Shown in pieces: positions 27,505 through 36,620 of a stretch of DNA of 64,000 bases (positions are counted from its first letter, which is position 1; each line of letters begins with the position of its first letter). The stretch is taken from contig NZ_JAYFUM010000029.1 in assembly GCF_034929435.1 (NCBI RefSeq), positions 37,235 through 101,234 on the forward strand. The letters run 5' to 3'. This DNA is from Arcicella rigui. GTDB taxonomy: Bacteria; Bacteroidota; Bacteroidia; Cytophagales; Spirosomataceae. Position numbers and translations under genes: made by a program. The notes below the pieces were generated by a model. That model searched no databases. It had not been told where the DNA came from and saw only the letters and a list, made by a program, of their open reading frames with translations.

Positions 27505-27512
27505 CAAAAATA
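27505..27512 (-). promoter_or_regulatory. -7 element of the TPR gene
   Basis: Perfect TATTTTTG on the minus strand, about 48 bases before the ATG; a TTG lies upstream but at a slightly long spacing (23 bp). Confidence 0.5.
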
Positions 27513-27726
27513 GCCTATAAAAACTTTTTAATCCTCAATTTTCGGTGTTCGAGGAGTTTTCAATAGCAATATTACAAATTTTATTCATTTTTTACGCTTA
27601 TTGCTGATTATTGTAGTTCATCAAAATATTAAATCCATAATAAAGCTCAGAAAATAATACCTTAATGATGAATAAAAAAATTTGTTGAGCTAAATGCACA
27701 TTATCGAAGTGTATGGAGATGAGTCA

Positions 27727-27775
27727 AAAAATAACAAAAAAAATCTCTTGGCAATTGTGTCATTACCAAGAGATT
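27727..27775 (-). terminator. menA terminator
   Basis: Perfect 10-bp stem AATCTCTTGG (27742-27751) / CCAAGAGATT (27766-27775), with an A-rich run 27727-27743 giving a long U-tract on the minus strand. It lies about 85 bases past the menA stop. Confidence 0.8.
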
Positions 27776-27859
27776 CTTCTCAAAAATATCATTCAATTCG
27801 TGAATTATTTCTACAATTTTTATCAGGTTGACTGTAAATTCATGAGTGTTTATTTTTTC

Positions 27860-28843
27860 TTAAAATATTTGTCCGATACCAAAAGTAACCACAAAAAGTA
27901 AAGTCGTAAGTGCCATTACTTTCAAGAAAGGGTCAATTTGTGCAGGCGTTTTTCCTCTATAAACTCCTTTGCAAATTCTTATTAGCATAGGAATTGTTAC
28001 TATAAAAAGCCAGTTCAGCCAAAGCAAATTAAAATTCTGGTCTCCAGTACCAACCTTGAGGTGAAGGTCAGTATTGGTATAACTTACATTAATATTAAAA
28101 TTTGACTGTTCTTTTAAAGTAATAATCGTTTCATAAATGACAGTACATAAAAAACCCGTTCCCAATAAAAACCAGTGATAAATCACCGCTTTGTCTTTTC
28201 CCAGGCGTACAGGAATAGAGTTTTTCCCAGTTTTAGTATCTGATTCAATATCACGAATGTTATTGATATTCAAAACTCCAACGGCAAACAGTCCGCAAGA
28301 AGTAGCGGGTAGCACATTCAACCACACAAATTCATGGGTAAATAAATAATAAGTACCCAACACACCAACCCAACCAAAGAAAATTAATACCGAAATATCG
28401 CCTAAACCCATGTAGCCGTAAGGTCTTTTCCCCACGGTATAAGTAATAGACGCAATGATAGCAAGGATTCCTAAACCAAAGAAAGTAATAATGGCTTGTG
28501 TAGAAGTATCTTTTAGTCCTTCATAAATCAATAAAGAACCCGAAATAAAAGACAAGACAGACATAATGATGATGGCTCTTGTCATTTGTTCACGAGTGAT
28601 TGCCCCAGTCTGCACGGCACGAGTGGCAACTGTTCTTTCAACGGTATCAACGCCACTGACAGTATCGCCATAATCGTTGGCAAAGTTGGAAAGCACTTGC
28701 AAGAAAATAGTAGTGAGTATCGCTAAAGTGAAAGTAGTCCAAGAAAAAGCATTTGCACCAGCGGCTAAAAAACTTCCCATTAAAATACTGGAAAGAGCAA
28801 GAGGTAAAGTACGGGGTCTGGCAGCGGAAATCCAGTGTTTCAT
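27860..28843 (-). CDS. menA: 1,4-dihydroxy-2-naphthoate polyprenyltransferase
   Basis: 327 aa UbiA-superfamily membrane enzyme with about eight or nine helices. The first Asp-rich motif NFANDYGDTVSGVD (about residues 53-66) binds prenyl diphosphate via Mg; the second is NNIRDIESDTKTGKN (about 193-207). N-terminal WISAARPRTLPLA is diagnostic of MenA. It attaches the isoprenoid tail in menaquinone biosynthesis. A loop of about 35 polar residues (KEQSNFNINVSYTNTDLHLKVG) between the last helices is longer than in many MenA proteins. A dispersed palindromic repeat precedes it. Confidence 0.93.
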   Translation of the reverse strand: MKHWISAARPRTLPLALSSILMGSFLAAGANAFSWTTFTLAILTTIFLQVLSNFANDYGDTVSGVDTVERTVATRAVQTGAITREQMTRAIIIMSVLSFISGSLLIYEGLKDTSTQAIITFFGLGILAIIASITYTVGKRPYGYMGLGDISVLIFFGWVGVLGTYYLFTHEFVWLNVLPATSCGLFAVGVLNINNIRDIESDTKTGKNSIPVRLGKDKAVIYHWFLLGTGFLCTVIYETIITLKEQSNFNINVSYTNTDLHLKVGTGDQNFNLLWLNWLFIVTIPMLIRICKGVYRGKTPAQIDPFLKVMALTTLLFVVTFGIGQIF

Positions 28844-28870
28844 AAGGATATAAGTATTGTTAAGAAAAGA

Positions 28871-28964
28871 ACCTCATCCCCCGACCCCTTCTCCTTCAAA
28901 GAAGGGGTGTAAACTCTGGGTCTGAAAGCTCCCCTCTCTGAATGAGAGGGGTTGTGGGTGAGGT
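28871..28964. repeat. CCTCACCCC-type palindromic repeat, copy 1
   Basis: Outer arms ACCTCATCCCCCGACCCC and its near complement GGGGTTGTGGGTGAGGT, with two inner hairpins of the type CCCCTTCTCC/GAAGGGG and CCCCTCTC/GAGAGGGG. Related copies lie at 46478-46564 and 47648-47734. Confidence 0.8.
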
Positions 28965-28979
28965 TTTCTTTAAAATCTA

Positions 28980-29609
28980 TTACAACTTAATAGCTTCTAA
29001 AAACTCTGGGCTATCAGGTTTTACTTTTGAAGCAAAGAAGTGAGTAAGCTCTCCTTTTTCGTTGATTACGTATTTACAGAAATTCCAAGTTGGTTCTTGG
29101 TCGTTCCAACCGTTCAAAGATTTTGTAGTAAGCCATTGGTATAAAGGACATTTCCCTTCTCCTTTTACTACTACTTTTGAAAACATTGGGAAAGATACAC
29201 CATAGTTTTTCTTGCAGAAAGTTGAAATTTCTGTATCTGAACCCGGTTCTTGTCCACCAAATTCATTCGCAGGGAAGCCCAACACAACTACTTTGTCTTT
29301 GTTAGCGGCATAAAATTTCTCCCAATCTGCATACTGTGGCGTAAATCCACATTTTGAAGCCGTGTTCAAAATAATTACTTTTTTGCCTTTGTACACCGAC
29401 AAATCTACTGTTTTGCCATCCAATGATTTCATTTTGAAATCGTAAAGGCTTTGTTTCGCTGGAGTTTCCATTGTTTCAGGGCGAGTTAAATGGTCATTCT
29501 GAGTAAATGGCAAAGCCAAAGCTCCTAATAAAGTACTAATTTTCAATAGATTGAGTAACATAATTGCTATGAAGGTTAAAATGAAAGATATAATGAGTTT
29601 CTTTTTCAT
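28980..29609 (-). CDS. membrane-anchored glutathione peroxidase family protein
   Basis: 209 aa. An N-terminal helix (IISFILTFIAIMLLNLLKI, about 5-23) anchors or exports the enzyme; the GPx domain starts near residue 55. Catalytic Cys87 (NTASKCGFT), Gln120 (NEFGGQEPG) and Trp175 (TWNFCKY) are all present, with the active residue a cysteine rather than selenocysteine. A second Cys132 in TFCKKNYG may resolve. Such bacterial GPx enzymes usually use thioredoxin to reduce peroxides. Most GPx are about 160-180 aa; the extra length is the N-terminal anchor. Confidence 0.9.
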   Translation of the reverse strand: MKKKLIISFILTFIAIMLLNLLKISTLLGALALPFTQNDHLTRPETMETPAKQSLYDFKMKSLDGKTVDLSVYKGKKVIILNTASKCGFTPQYADWEKFYAANKDKVVVLGFPANEFGGQEPGSDTEISTFCKKNYGVSFPMFSKVVVKGEGKCPLYQWLTTKSLNGWNDQEPTWNFCKYVINEKGELTHFFASKVKPDSPEFLEAIKL

Positions 29610-29747
29610 AAATTAGAAGAAAGCTGGCAAAATTTATTTGCTTTAGGCTATAAGCATTCAGCTAAAAAAATGTTCGTTTTAGAAAATCCAATAGCCATCT
29701 TGCTTATCGCATACGGCTTACAGCCAAAAGCATTGCCAGATTACTTA

Positions 29748-31523
29748 TTACATTCTACTCGGAACACTTATTCCTAATAACGCCATTGCCTTCTTAATTG
29801 TTTCCCCAACCGCACTTGAAAATATAATTCTGAATTGCTGTGCATCCAAATTGCTCTCATTGAAAATACTTACTTCATTATAAAAACGATTATAAGCCTT
29901 TGCTAAATCATAAGCATACTGAGCAATTAATGATGGCGACAGTTCACGACCTGCGTCGGCTACTCGCTGAGGATATTCACTTAATAAATAAATTACTTCA
30001 CGTTCAGACTCTTGCAAGTTAGTATAATTTGTAGCATTTCCTATAATTCCTTGTTCGTGTGCTTTTCTCAGAATCGAACAAATACGAGCATGGGTATATT
30101 GAATAAATGGCCCAGTATTTCCTTGAAAATCAATAGATTCTTCTGGATTGAACAACATTCTTTTCTTAGGGTCAACTTTTAACAAGAAGTATTTCAAAGC
30201 TCCCATCGCCAAAGTATGATACAATTCTTCTGCTTCTTCTTTTGAGAAACCGTCGATTTTACCTAATTCCAAAGTACGTTCACGAGCCGTATCGGTCATT
30301 TCTTGCATTAAATCATCTGCATCAACAACTGTTCCTTCACGAGATTTCATTTTTCCAGAAGGTAAATCAACCATTCCGTAACTCAAGTGATAAGTACCGT
30401 CTGCGTATGGACGACCCAATTTTTTCAGAATTTTGAACAATACTTCAAAGTGGTAATCCTGCTCATTTCCAACCACATACACCGATTTAGACATTTTAAA
30501 ATCGTTGTATTTCAAATCTGCCGTACCAATATCTTGGGTAATATATACCGAAGTACCGTCTTTACGAAGTACCAATTTTTGGTCAAGTCCCTCATCAGTT
30601 AAATCAATCCAAACCGAAGTATCTTCTTTTTGAAAGAAAACACCAGATTTTAAACCTTCTTCAACTGATTTTTTACCCAATAAATAAGTATTCGATTCAC
30701 GATAGATTTTATCAAAACTTACGCCCATTTTTTGGTAAGTTTGGTTGAAACCAGCAAAAACCCAATCGTTCATTTTGTTCCAAAGTGCCAAAGTTTCAGC
30801 ATCGCCTTCTTCCCATTTCAACAACATTTCTTGAGCTTCAACCAAAAGTGGAGCTTGTTTTTTGGCATCATCTTCCGACAAACCTGTGGCTTTCAAAGCT
30901 TCAATTTCTACTTTATAATGCTTGTCGAATTCTACGTAATATTTCCCAACCAAGTGGTCACCTTTCAATCCTGACGACTCTGGCGTTTCACCATTGCCAA
31001 ATTTTTGATAGGCCAACATCGACTTACAAATATGGATTCCACGGTCGTTTACCAAATTGGCTTTTACTACTTCATAACCATTTGCCGCTAAAATCTGAGA
31101 CACCGAAAAGCCCAAGAAATTATTACGCAAATGTCCTAAGTGCAAAGGTTTATTCGTGTTTGGCGAAGAGTACTCCACCATTACCACTTCGTTTTTATCA
31201 GCTAATTGTCCAAACTTTTTATCTTTCAAAATAGCATTGAACAGAGCAATCCAAGCCTTATCGTCGATAGAAATATTTAAAAATCCTTGTACAACATTAA
31301 AGCCACTTACCACACCCGAATTGGCAACCAAGTAATTACCAATCGCATTCCCCAACTCGACTGGCGATTTACGCAAAGCCTTTATATATGGAAAAACCAC
31401 AAAAGTATATGAGCCTTCAAAATCTTTACGAGTGGGTTGAAGAGCGATATTGGTTTCTTCAACATTAAATTCAGCTTTCAAAGCCGCTGCGATGTGGTCT
31501 TGTAATATTTTTTCTAAATTCAT
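29748..31523 (-). CDS. argS: arginyl-tRNA synthetase
   Basis: 591 aa class I synthetase of normal length. N-terminal Arg-tRNA-specific domain (about 1-85), HIGH-like HLGHLRNNFLG at about 128-138, KMSKS-equivalent KMKSREGT near residue 382, and a C-terminal anticodon-binding helical domain ending SVPSRM. It charges tRNA-Arg. The start ATG at 31521-31523 gives the usual MNLEKILQDHI. No neighbour of related function. Confidence 0.95.
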   Translation of the reverse strand: MNLEKILQDHIAAALKAEFNVEETNIALQPTRKDFEGSYTFVVFPYIKALRKSPVELGNAIGNYLVANSGVVSGFNVVQGFLNISIDDKAWIALFNAILKDKKFGQLADKNEVVMVEYSSPNTNKPLHLGHLRNNFLGFSVSQILAANGYEVVKANLVNDRGIHICKSMLAYQKFGNGETPESSGLKGDHLVGKYYVEFDKHYKVEIEALKATGLSEDDAKKQAPLLVEAQEMLLKWEEGDAETLALWNKMNDWVFAGFNQTYQKMGVSFDKIYRESNTYLLGKKSVEEGLKSGVFFQKEDTSVWIDLTDEGLDQKLVLRKDGTSVYITQDIGTADLKYNDFKMSKSVYVVGNEQDYHFEVLFKILKKLGRPYADGTYHLSYGMVDLPSGKMKSREGTVVDADDLMQEMTDTARERTLELGKIDGFSKEEAEELYHTLAMGALKYFLLKVDPKKRMLFNPEESIDFQGNTGPFIQYTHARICSILRKAHEQGIIGNATNYTNLQESEREVIYLLSEYPQRVADAGRELSPSLIAQYAYDLAKAYNRFYNEVSIFNESNLDAQQFRIIFSSAVGETIKKAMALLGISVPSRM

Positions 31524-31611
31524 TTAATTGTTTTTTATGCTGACTATCTGTCCTCAAATCATAAAATTTGATGGATTCGATAAGTGTTTCTATTTTTTAT
31601 AAACTTCTTTT

Positions 31612-31785
31612 CTATTGTAAAATTCGTTCAAAAACCAAGGAAGCTTCTTCTTTAGCTTCATTTTTCCGAGATTTCGCTTCTAAGCCATCTAAAAAATCTT
31701 CTACTTCTTCTCTATGGATTTTAAGGTCAATAACTACTGCAGTTTTTAAACCTTTATCGTTGGTCAAATAATTAATTCCTTTCAT
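31612..31785 (-). CDS. 57-aa antitoxin-like small protein
   Basis: A short open frame with ATG at 31783-31785 and TAG at 31612-31614, only 3 bases after the stop of the Rpn nuclease gene. The protein starts MKGINYLTNDKGLKTAVVI, followed by a charged amphipathic helix (HREEVEDFLDGLEAKSRK) and a Glu/Lys-rich tail. The layout, a short beta-hairpin N-terminus with 'NDKG-K-AVVID' then helices, resembles Phd/RelB-type antitoxins common in Bacteroidota. No toxin of the usual RelE kind follows; argS comes next. Whether it controls the Rpn protein is open. Confidence 0.65.
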   Translation of the reverse strand: MKGINYLTNDKGLKTAVVIDLKIHREEVEDFLDGLEAKSRKNEAKEEASLVFERILQ

Positions 31786-31788
31786 CTG

Positions 31789-32763
31789 CTAATTATTTTT
31801 GTTGAGATTCAATCGTATTTGCTTTACATGCTCGGCATTCATTTTGGTTAATTTCGCAATTACTTCGTCATCAAAACCTTCGGCAATTGCATTCTCTACA
31901 AACTTTATATTTTGTTTTTGCATAGCGATTGCCTCTGCTAAACTTACTTTATCTTGAACAATCCTTTGTAGGTTTTCTTCGATTTCTTTCAAACGTAAGG
32001 CTGCCGTTTCGCCTCCAGCTTCAATTTCTTCTTTCAACGATTTTAGCGATTGCATTTCACTTGCTTTATAATGCAAATAATCAATATAACGATTATAAGT
32101 ATATTGGTCTGCATCTGTTAGCCTCATAATATCCAATACTTCACCCGCTTCTTTTAAACCTTTGGCTTTGAACTCATCTTTTACTTCACTATTCTTTAAA
32201 AAATAAATCCATTCGTCTAAAGTATCTTTGGCTATATCATTAAAATTATTCACTTTAATAATGTAGAATTCTGGAAAAATATCAGAAACATTAGCTTTTG
32301 AAAAGGCATTTTTTTGTCTTTCAGAAAGAGTTAAAATATCTTTTTCGTGAAGTCCTTTAAAAATAGTAGCACCTTTATAAACATAATCTTCGCCTTGACC
32401 TAAATCAAAATAGACAATATTGATAGAAATCACCTTTTTCACTTCTGAATAAGCTTGTCCAACCGATAGATTTTCAGTTAAAACCTTAGAAGCTCCATAA
32501 GCCATTCGATGAAAAAAATCTATTTCATAATTATTTTGAATTTCGACAATAATGAGTTCGTTCTTAGCATTTTGTGTAAGAATATCAACTCTATTAAATT
32601 TATCATCCTCTGTTTGTTGATTTCCTTCACTTTCTAAAATTTGAGTAATACGAATATCATCAAAGAGTAGTTCGCTCAGAAACCCCTCTAAGACACCAAA
32701 ATTAGCTTTGTTTCTCAAAAGCTTTTTTACAGCCCAATCGAATCTAATTAATTTCTTACCCAT
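31789..32763 (-). CDS. Rpn-family PD-(D/E)XK nuclease (putative transposase-like)
   Basis: 324 aa from the ATG at 32763; an upstream in-frame ATG at 32814 precedes the -7 element and is unlikely. MGKKLIRFDWAVKKLLRNK is the family start. Core nuclease residues: Asp in RVDILTQ and Glu-x-Gln in IVEIQNNYE (about 75-95), as in recombination-promoting nucleases. The C-terminal third is helical and Glu/Lys-rich. Rpn proteins cleave DNA and some act in phage defence, with an intragenic small inhibitor in E. coli. First of three Rpn-type genes here; the other two form a different subgroup. Confidence 0.82.
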   Translation of the reverse strand: MGKKLIRFDWAVKKLLRNKANFGVLEGFLSELLFDDIRITQILESEGNQQTEDDKFNRVDILTQNAKNELIIVEIQNNYEIDFFHRMAYGASKVLTENLSVGQAYSEVKKVISINIVYFDLGQGEDYVYKGATIFKGLHEKDILTLSERQKNAFSKANVSDIFPEFYIIKVNNFNDIAKDTLDEWIYFLKNSEVKDEFKAKGLKEAGEVLDIMRLTDADQYTYNRYIDYLHYKASEMQSLKSLKEEIEAGGETAALRLKEIEENLQRIVQDKVSLAEAIAMQKQNIKFVENAIAEGFDDEVIAKLTKMNAEHVKQIRLNLNKNN

Positions 32764-32801
32764 TTTATAATAGAGATAGTTCAGAATATGATAATTTTCT
32801 A

Positions 32802-32809
32802 CAAAGTTA
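32802..32809 (-). promoter_or_regulatory. -7 element of the Rpn gene
   Basis: Perfect TAACTTTG on the minus strand, 38 bases before the ATG at 32763; it falls inside the longer reading frame and so supports the shorter start. No clear -33. Confidence 0.45.
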
Positions 32810-32871
32810 GCCAATTTTATCTTGAGTAAACATCGGATTTTGTAACTTGTTATTCTAAATGTATCTAAGCT

Positions 32872-34428
32872 ATGAAGTATCTGCCAACTAAACTAATTGC
32901 TCTTTCAAACCTGATAAGCCGTCTGCTTACAGTGAGTTTTTTTGTTTTTTCCTTGAGCCTCTCTCCTACTTTTGCTCAATTAAACCAAGTTGCTCAAATA
33001 GAAATTCCAAGAAATACGAAACTTCAAGAAAGAATTTCGGTGCTTCCACTCGGCAATGAAGGAATGTTGATGACCATTGAAAGAGATGTGTATTACAGCC
33101 GAGATGAACCTCAATGGACTTTTTATAGATACGATACCAATTTCAAAGAAATTTGGAATAATACTTTCAGAATTGATGATGAATTCGTTTTCCAACAATC
33201 ATTCAAAAATAAACATTATTTGTTTTGGCTTTTTGCTGTTCCGCAAACTACAAAAATCAATATCGTTCGGATAGATTTTGAAAGAGGAGAAATTGATGAA
33301 TTTAAAGGCGATTTATTGAGCGAAATCGACATTACTTCCTTTAAAGTACTCAGCAATACGGCTTTTATTGGCGGTTTATTTTTTGAAAAACCCGTAATAA
33401 ATTCTTTTTCATTTTTTAATTTAAAATCAAAAGTACTGCACGGATTGTTTAGTAACAATCAAGAAATCAGCAGTTTAGAAGTAGATGAAAACCATGCTGA
33501 ATTTCATGTATTTGTCAAAGAAAGAATCAAAGGCAAATGCGGATTGGCATTGCAAACTTACTCTACCGAAGGCAAAAGCCTAAGAACCATTCACTTACCC
33601 GAAAACGCTGAAAGCAATACGTTTATGAATGGTAAAATGTTGCCTTTGAATGAAAACGAAACCTTTTTGGTAGGCAATTTTGCCAATAATTGCTCGGAAT
33701 ACGCCAAAGGTTTGTACCTAACACAGCTTGAAAATGGAGTTGAAAAAAACACAAGTATCATCAATTTTTCAGACTTGAAAAATTTCTTTAGCTATATGTC
33801 GCCCAAGCGTCAGGAGAGGATTAAAGAGAAAATTGAACAGAAAAAGAGAGAAGGAAAAGACCCCAATCTCAGCTATAAATTATTGGCACATGACTTAATT
33901 GCTACTGAAAAAGGAGCAGTACTGGTAGCGGAGATTTACTATACTTTTTCAAGAAATCCAAGTAATTATTATACTATCAACTCTGCCCGCCCCAACCGTC
34001 GAGAGTTACAAGAAGACTATCGTTTTACCCATACTGTCATTTGTGAATTCAATAAAGAAGGAAAAATTTTATGGGATAACTCGGTGGTAATGGACAATTT
34101 AGAAAGTTTAGACCTGATACAACAAGTACAAGTTTCGCAATTACAAAACCGATGGCTATTGGCGTATTTGAAAAAGGGAAGAGTATTTATCCAAGAAGTG
34201 CAAGACGGAGAATTGTTGGGAGAAAAAGAAGAATATGAAATCAAAATCGACAGCACAACTTCCAGACCCGACGAAGACGCTAACGTAGCCGCTTGGTACG
34301 AACAAAACTTTCTTGTTTGGGGAGTAAAAAAAGAAGAATCAAAGCAGTCGGAAGATTATTTAAAAGAAGTATTTTATATCCGAAAACTCAATTATTCGTC
34401 TTCAAACAAAAGTAAAAATCCCAAATGA
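32872..34428 (+). CDS. secreted protein of unknown function
   Basis: 518 aa; I recognise no named family. A signal peptide is clear (LLTVSFFVFSLSLSPTFAQ, cleavage near residue 36). The rest is beta-strand rich with repeating patterns of about 40-50 residues (for example FYRYDTNFKEIWNNTF, LQTYSTEGKSLRTIHLPE, CEFNKEGKILWDNSVVMDN), each with an aromatic-D-x-N/E-G-K-x-x-W turn, which suggests a beta-propeller. One charged helix (SPKRQERIKEKIEQKKREG, about 305-323) interrupts it. Likely periplasmic or surface-associated. It is divergent from the Rpn gene. Confidence 0.7.
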   Translation: MKYLPTKLIALSNLISRLLTVSFFVFSLSLSPTFAQLNQVAQIEIPRNTKLQERISVLPLGNEGMLMTIERDVYYSRDEPQWTFYRYDTNFKEIWNNTFRIDDEFVFQQSFKNKHYLFWLFAVPQTTKINIVRIDFERGEIDEFKGDLLSEIDITSFKVLSNTAFIGGLFFEKPVINSFSFFNLKSKVLHGLFSNNQEISSLEVDENHAEFHVFVKERIKGKCGLALQTYSTEGKSLRTIHLPENAESNTFMNGKMLPLNENETFLVGNFANNCSEYAKGLYLTQLENGVEKNTSIINFSDLKNFFSYMSPKRQERIKEKIEQKKREGKDPNLSYKLLAHDLIATEKGAVLVAEIYYTFSRNPSNYYTINSARPNRRELQEDYRFTHTVICEFNKEGKILWDNSVVMDNLESLDLIQQVQVSQLQNRWLLAYLKKGRVFIQEVQDGELLGEKEEYEIKIDSTTSRPDEDANVAAWYEQNFLVWGVKKEESKQSEDYLKEVFYIRKLNYSSSNKSKNPK

Positions 34429-34495
34429 AGTCCTGAAATGTTGCAACTGAGCCATAATCAAACCAAAGCAAGAACCAACAGCGAAGGTTTTTAAT

Positions 34496-34503
34496 TACCT
34501 TTG
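34496..34503 (+). promoter_or_regulatory. -7 element of the threonylcarbamoyl-AMP synthase gene
   Basis: Perfect TACCTTTG, overlapping the in-frame GTG at 34503. Transcription would start downstream of that GTG, which favours the ATG at 34518. Confidence 0.5.
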
Positions 34504-34517
34504 TGAAAAAAATTGAT

Positions 34518-35072
34518 ATGTACCACGACGCCCTTCAACATTTAAGAAAAGGAAATACGCTTCTTTATCCTTCTGATACCATTTGGGGTTTAGGATGCGA
34601 TTCACGCAACGAAAAAGCCGTTGAAAAACTTTATCAACTCAAGCAAAGACCTGACAATAAGGCGTTTATTATTTTAATCTCAAAAATAGAACAACTTTCA
34701 GAATACGTAACAGAAGTACCAGAAATTGCTTGGAATTTGGTAGAATTTGCCGAAAAACCCCTGACGGTGATATATCCAAACGGAAAAAATCTTGCACCAA
34801 ATTTATTGGGAGAAGATGGTTCAATTGCCATTCGTTTGGTGAAAGATGAATTTTGTAAAGGCTTAGTTTACAAATTTGAAAGAGCGATTGTTTCTACTTC
34901 GGCAAATCTTTCGGGTGATGTTTCTCCACAAAAATTTGAAGATATTTCTCCGAAAATTATTGAAAATGTGGATTATATTTTGAAGAATCCTAAAGGAGAA
35001 AATAAAAATGCACAACCCTCGCAAATTGTAAAATTGGGGCTTGGTGGTGATTTTAAATTCATCAGAAAATAA
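34518..35072 (+). CDS. threonylcarbamoyl-AMP synthase (TsaC/Sua5/YrdC family)
   Basis: 184 aa from the ATG at 34518; a GTG 15 bases upstream is inside the -7 motif. The YrdC fold is clear: LLYPSDTIWGLGCDSRNEKAV with the conserved KQRP (QLKQRPDNKAF), then SIAIRLVKDEF and the nucleotide-binding STSANLSGDVSP. It makes threonylcarbamoyl-AMP from threonine, bicarbonate and ATP for the t6A37 modification of tRNA. It lies 45 bases before cca, another tRNA-maturation gene, so they may be co-transcribed. It lacks the extra Sua5 C-terminal domain, so it is of the TsaC size. Confidence 0.9.
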   Translation: MYHDALQHLRKGNTLLYPSDTIWGLGCDSRNEKAVEKLYQLKQRPDNKAFIILISKIEQLSEYVTEVPEIAWNLVEFAEKPLTVIYPNGKNLAPNLLGEDGSIAIRLVKDEFCKGLVYKFERAIVSTSANLSGDVSPQKFEDISPKIIENVDYILKNPKGENKNAQPSQIVKLGLGGDFKFIRK

Positions 35073-35117
35073 TAAATTAAAGATGTTGTAGCGAAAAATA
35101 GGCTTCAACACAAAAAC

Positions 35118-36542
35118 ATGAATTTCGCAGAAACTTTACATACAAATCCGATTTTTAAAATTGTTGCGGATTCCGCAAAAACATTAAATGTGCCTGCTTA
35201 TGTAGTAGGTGGATTTGTGCGTGACCTTATTTTAAATCGACCATCCAAAGATATTGACATCGTTTGTGTAGGTTCGGGCATTGAATTAGCAGAATTAGTT
35301 GCCAAAAACTCTGGCAGAGAAGATACTTACCTTTCCGTTTTCAAGAATTTTGGAACGGCAATGATCAAATTAGACGATTGGGAAGTAGAATTTGTAGGAG
35401 CAAGAAAAGAATCTTATCAACGTGATTCACGCAAACCCATCGTTGAAGATGGCACTTTGGAAGACGACCAAAATCGTAGAGATTTCACCATTAATGCGAT
35501 GGCGATTTCTTTGAACGACAATAATTTTGGCGAACTCATCGACCCTTTTGACGGCTTGGCTGACATTCGTAGAAAAATCATCAAAACGCCTTTAGAACCA
35601 AGTATTACCTTTTCGGACGACCCGCTCAGAATGATGCGTGCCATTCGTTTTGCTACGCAACTCAATTTTGACATTCATCCAGATACTTTTGATGCCCTTA
35701 TCAAAGAAAAAGAACGCATCGAAATTATTTCAAAAGAACGAATTACAGACGAATTGAATAAAATTATTTTGGCAAAAAAGCCCTCCTATGGCTTTTTATT
35801 GCTGGATTCTTGCGGATTATTAGCAAAGATTTTCCCTGAATTTGTAAAACTTAAAGGAGTAGAAACCGAAGAAGGCAAAGGACACAAAGATAATTTTTAT
35901 CATACTTTACAAGTATTAGACAACGCTTCTACCAAAACTGATGATTTATGGATTCGTTGGGCGGCAATTTTACACGATATTGCCAAACCAGCCACTAAAC
36001 GTTTTGATAAAAAACGAGGTTGGACTTTCCACGGACATGAAGAAATGGGAGCAAAATGGGTAAAAGGAATTTTCACAGAAATGCGTTTGCCTTTGAACGA
36101 AAAAATGCGTTTTGTGAGAAAATTGGTGCGTTTACACTTACGTCCAATCGCACTCTCGAAAGAAGCCATTACAGATTCAGCACTCAGACGTTTACTTTAC
36201 GAAGCAGGAGAAGATTTAGAAGGTTTGATGATACTTTGTCGAGCAGATATTACTTCTAAAAACGGTGAAAAAGTAAAAAAATACCTCCGCAATTTCGACA
36301 TCGTAGAACAGAAATTAAAAGAAGTAGAAGAAAGCGACAAATTACGCCAATTTCAGCCAGTGGTAACAGGTGAAATCATCATGGAATTATTTGGCATAAA
36401 ACCATCCAAAGAAGTAGGCTTGATAAAAGTAGCCGTTCGTGAAGCCATTTTAGAAGGACAAATCGAAAATACTTTAGAGTCAGGTATCCCTTTTGTATTG
36501 GCAGAAGGAGCAAAATTAGGTTTGGTGGCGGTTGAGAAATAG
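35118..36542 (+). CDS. CCA tRNA nucleotidyltransferase / poly(A) polymerase family with HD domain
   Basis: 474 aa. Class II nucleotidyltransferase head with YVVGGFVRDLIL (25-36) and the catalytic pair DIDIVCVG; RRDFTINAMAI (about 118-128) and RMMRAIRFATQLNF are the neck and tRNA-backbone motifs. A C-terminal HD domain follows (KDNFYHTLQVLDNA, LHDIAKPATK, HGHEEMGAKW, LVRLHLRP). It adds or repairs the 3' CCA of tRNAs. Bacteroidota encode this HD-containing type. The 3' end overlaps a hairpin that includes the TAG. Confidence 0.92.
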   Translation: MNFAETLHTNPIFKIVADSAKTLNVPAYVVGGFVRDLILNRPSKDIDIVCVGSGIELAELVAKNSGREDTYLSVFKNFGTAMIKLDDWEVEFVGARKESYQRDSRKPIVEDGTLEDDQNRRDFTINAMAISLNDNNFGELIDPFDGLADIRRKIIKTPLEPSITFSDDPLRMMRAIRFATQLNFDIHPDTFDALIKEKERIEIISKERITDELNKIILAKKPSYGFLLLDSCGLLAKIFPEFVKLKGVETEEGKGHKDNFYHTLQVLDNASTKTDDLWIRWAAILHDIAKPATKRFDKKRGWTFHGHEEMGAKWVKGIFTEMRLPLNEKMRFVRKLVRLHLRPIALSKEAITDSALRRLLYEAGEDLEGLMILCRADITSKNGEKVKKYLRNFDIVEQKLKEVEESDKLRQFQPVVTGEIIMELFGIKPSKEVGLIKVAVREAILEGQIENTLESGIPFVLAEGAKLGLVAVEK

Positions 36543-36552
36543 CCACCAAACC
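36519..36552. repeat. hairpin spanning the cca stop codon
   Basis: Perfect 11-bp stem GGTTTGGTGGC (36519-36529) / GCCACCAAACC (36542-36552) with the stop codon at 36540-36542 inside. There is no U-tract, so a role in 3'-end stability is more likely than termination. Confidence 0.55.
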
Positions 36553-36620
36553 AAAATTCATCATAAGCAAAGACACCTTTTCTACATGAAATTTTTATAT
36601 TGTTGAAAAAAATATCAACA

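Larger units (their letters stand above)
27458..27859. other. 402-base intergenic region between menA and the TPR gene
   Basis: Contains the -7 element for the TPR gene at its left end (27505-27512) and the menA terminator at 27727-27775. Nothing coding was seen in between. Confidence 0.5.

Noticed and set aside
27713..27901. 62-codon plus-strand frame overlapping the menA 3' end
   Set aside because: It runs through the menA terminator hairpin and into menA in antisense, with no recognisable product.
31568..31771. 67-codon plus-strand frame between argS and the Rpn gene
   Set aside because: Antisense shadow of the better supported 57-codon minus-strand gene, which has an ATG 3 bases after the Rpn stop.
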